A stretch of 64,000 bases of DNA from the NCBI RefSeq assembly GCF_900129005.1, contig NZ_FQUN01000015.1, positions 62,001 through 126,000 of the forward strand, written 5' to 3'. Numbering within the stretch: the stretch's first letter is position 1; every line of letters begins with the position of its first letter. Shown here piece after piece: positions 62,388 through 64,000 of the stretch. This DNA comes from Leeuwenhoekiella marinoflava DSM 3653 (GTDB taxonomy: Bacteria > Bacteroidota > Bacteroidia > Flavobacteriales > Flavobacteriaceae). The translations under genes and the position numbers were made by a program. Below the pieces are notes generated by a model. The model saw only the letters and a program-made list of their open reading frames with translations, made no database searches and was not told where the DNA came from.

Positions 62388-63944
62388 ATGAGTATACTTA
62401 CCTTAATTACCATCAGACCCGAATTACTCGAGGAACGGGATTATATTTTGAAACAGGCTTTACAAAAAGCTAGAGTAAAGCCGAGTATGGTTTCAGACTG
62501 GCGTATTAGAAAACGTTCTATTGATGCTCGTAATAAACCGGTAAAACTCCAGTTACAGATTGAGATTTGGCAAACGGGAGAGGAAAGAAAAAGCCTGAAT
62601 GCTTTTATTTCTCAAGATGTCTCTCAAGCTCCTCAAATTGCAATAATTGGTGCTGGCCCTTCCGGACTTTACGCAGCTTTACGTGCAATTGAAGCTGGTC
62701 TAAAGCCTATAGTTTTTGAGCGAGGAAAAGATGCGCGTGAACGTCGGCGTGATTTGGCTAAAATCAATAAAGATCAAATCGTAAATCCGGAGTCTAATTA
62801 TTGTTTTGGCGAAGGTGGTGCCGGTACTTATTCTGACGGAAAACTCTATACCCGATCTAAAAAACGCGGTAACGTTTTAAAAGGGCTGGAATGGTTGGTT
62901 CATTTTGGGGCAGATGAAGATATATTAGTTGATGCACATCCACATATAGGTACTAATAAGTTGCCTAAAGTAATAACGGCAATGCGTGAAGCTATAATTG
63001 AAGCCGGAGGAGCGGTGCATTTTAATGCTAAACTGACCGATTTAATTATTGAAAATAAAGCCATTAAGGGAATCGTTATAAATGAAGCAGATCATTTTGC
63101 TTTTGATGAGGTAGTATTGGCAACAGGGCATTCGGCACGTGATATTTTTTACTTGTTGCACGATAAAGGAGTCAAGATTGAAGCAAAACCCTTTGCGCTT
63201 GGTGTGCGTATAGAACATCAGCAAGAAGTCATTAATTACATTCAGTATCACGGGGAGACTGATAATCCTTATTTACCTCCGGCAGCCTATAGTCTGGTAG
63301 AACAAGTTGATGGAATGGGCGTATATTCTTTCTGTATGTGCCCCGGAGGAATTATTGCGCCTTGTGCAACGGCTCAGGATGAGGTAGTGACCAATGGGTG
63401 GAGCCCAAGTAAACGCAATAATCCGTATGCAAACTCAGGAATTGTGGTAAGTGTTGAGCCCAAAGATTTACCCAATTATACGCCCGAAGATCCCTTTGTA
63501 AGTCTAAATTTTCAGAAATCCGTGGAGCATGCGTGTTGGGTTTTCGGCGGAAAAACGCAGCAAGTTCCTGCACAACGTATGACTGATTTTGTAAAAGGAA
63601 GAATTTCAGATGATTTTCCTAAAACTTCCTACCAACCTGGAATTGTAAGTGCAGATCTAAATATAGTTTTGCCAGATTTAATTGCTTCACGGTTGAAAAA
63701 AGCATTTGTGATCTTCGGAAAGAAAATGCCAGGCTACCTATCTAAAGATGCCGTTTTACATGCTCCGGAAAGCCGTACTTCTTCACCGGTTTCTATTCCG
63801 CGTAATTCTGAGACTTTAGAACATGTAGAGATCAGTGGGCTCTATCCTTGTGGAGAAGGGGCAGGTTATGCCGGCGGAATTATGTCTGCAGCTATTGATG
63901 GTATCAACTGTGTAGATGCAATAGCTAAAAAGTATATATCCTAA
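62388..63944 (+). CDS. FAD-dependent oxidoreductase (NAD(P)/FAD family)
   Basis: This 518-residue flavoprotein has an N-terminal 85-residue segment, then a dinucleotide-binding motif IAIIGAGPSGLYAALRAIEAGLKPIVFERG (about residues 84-113). SNYCFGEGGAGTYSDGKLYTRSKKRG follows, then VVLATGHSARDIFYLLHDKGV (about 242-262) and a C-terminal part with GLYPCGEGAGYAGGIMSAAIDGINC (near 480-505). It resembles the family of FAD-dependent dehydrogenases annotated in many Bacteroidota without a known substrate. It is a single gene after the PUL with its own promoter and a hairpin downstream. Confidence 0.8.
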   Translation: MSILTLITIRPELLEERDYILKQALQKARVKPSMVSDWRIRKRSIDARNKPVKLQLQIEIWQTGEERKSLNAFISQDVSQAPQIAIIGAGPSGLYAALRAIEAGLKPIVFERGKDARERRRDLAKINKDQIVNPESNYCFGEGGAGTYSDGKLYTRSKKRGNVLKGLEWLVHFGADEDILVDAHPHIGTNKLPKVITAMREAIIEAGGAVHFNAKLTDLIIENKAIKGIVINEADHFAFDEVVLATGHSARDIFYLLHDKGVKIEAKPFALGVRIEHQQEVINYIQYHGETDNPYLPPAAYSLVEQVDGMGVYSFCMCPGGIIAPCATAQDEVVTNGWSPSKRNNPYANSGIVVSVEPKDLPNYTPEDPFVSLNFQKSVEHACWVFGGKTQQVPAQRMTDFVKGRISDDFPKTSYQPGIVSADLNIVLPDLIASRLKKAFVIFGKKMPGYLSKDAVLHAPESRTSSPVSIPRNSETLEHVEISGLYPCGEGAGYAGGIMSAAIDGINCVDAIAKKYIS

Positions 63945-63949
63945 AAAAG

Positions 63950-63975
63950 CAAAGCCTCGCTTTTGCGAGGCTTTG
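63950..63975 (+). terminator. Hairpin after the oxidoreductase gene
   Basis: An 11-bp stem CAAAGCCTCGC/GCGAGGCTTTG with a TTTT loop. The T tail is poor on this strand, but the hairpin is strong and right after the stop codon. Confidence 0.65.
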
Positions 63976-64000
63976 AATTGAATTTCGTAAGTTTAAGACT

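Overview
The window looks like chromosome of a Bacteroidota bacterium, most likely a marine member of the Flavobacteriaceae. The evidence is a SusC/SusD polysaccharide utilization locus (PUL), a bacillithiol synthesis gene (bshA), transketolase encoded as two separate subunits, Bacteroidota-type LptD, TamB and PorT-like outer-membrane proteins, AT-rich intergenic DNA, and repeated TAnnTTTG promoter boxes. I cannot name the genus. No rRNA, tRNA, CRISPR array, insertion sequence, integrase or phage gene was seen. No gap between genes exceeds 300 bases.

1-12,000 is housekeeping: the end of an FKBP-type isomerase, an outer-membrane protein, split transketolase, tgt with an LptF/G permease and a DMT exporter, accA, dnaB, an exported protein coupled to a predicted zincin (DUF922), a DUF2945 protein and a YrdC-type tRNA-modification enzyme. 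12,000-18,000 holds an OmpA lipoprotein, a family 2 glycosyltransferase, an orphan HsdR-N-like nuclease domain, holA, rsmE and tsaD. 18,000-31,300 is envelope-rich: TamB, then pfkA-gapA and a sugar-kinase-like protein, ridA, LptD, a SPOR amidase and an MCE/MlaD protein. 31,300-34,000 is an electron-transfer operon of two iron-sulfur proteins with a small HAD-like protein between them. 34,000-44,200 mixes a NagZ/serine-hydrolase fusion, bshA, a fused FAD/Fe-S dehydrogenase, an aldose epimerase and an OsmC peroxiredoxin. 44,289-48,234 is a small surface-polysaccharide module: a polyprenyl-P sugar-1-P transferase, an aminotransferase and a nucleotide-sugar dehydratase, facing a CpsB/PHP phosphatase.

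The most distinctive region is 48,340-62,276, a probable laminarin (beta-1,3-glucan) PUL. A membrane-spanning propeller/Y_Y_Y/LuxR-type regulator is followed by a 249-base regulatory gap and then SusC, SusD, a surface glycan-binding lipoprotein, a GH16 lipoprotein, a GH3 beta-glucosidase and a second GH16. Genes from SusC on are 2-20 bases apart or overlapping, so they look like one transcript. The proposed flow is surface cutting by GH16, capture by SusD and the binding protein, TonB-dependent import by SusC, and hydrolysis to glucose by GH3. The gap before susC carries three CCTATAC repeats spaced by about whole helical turns, which are good operator candidates.

Two genes, tamB and the second GH16, appear to be missing one base in a short homopolymer inside the signal-peptide region. 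Restoring one base gives a convincing N-terminus in both cases. These may be sequencing errors or real mutations. The final gene (62,388-63,944) is a FAD-dependent oxidoreductase.
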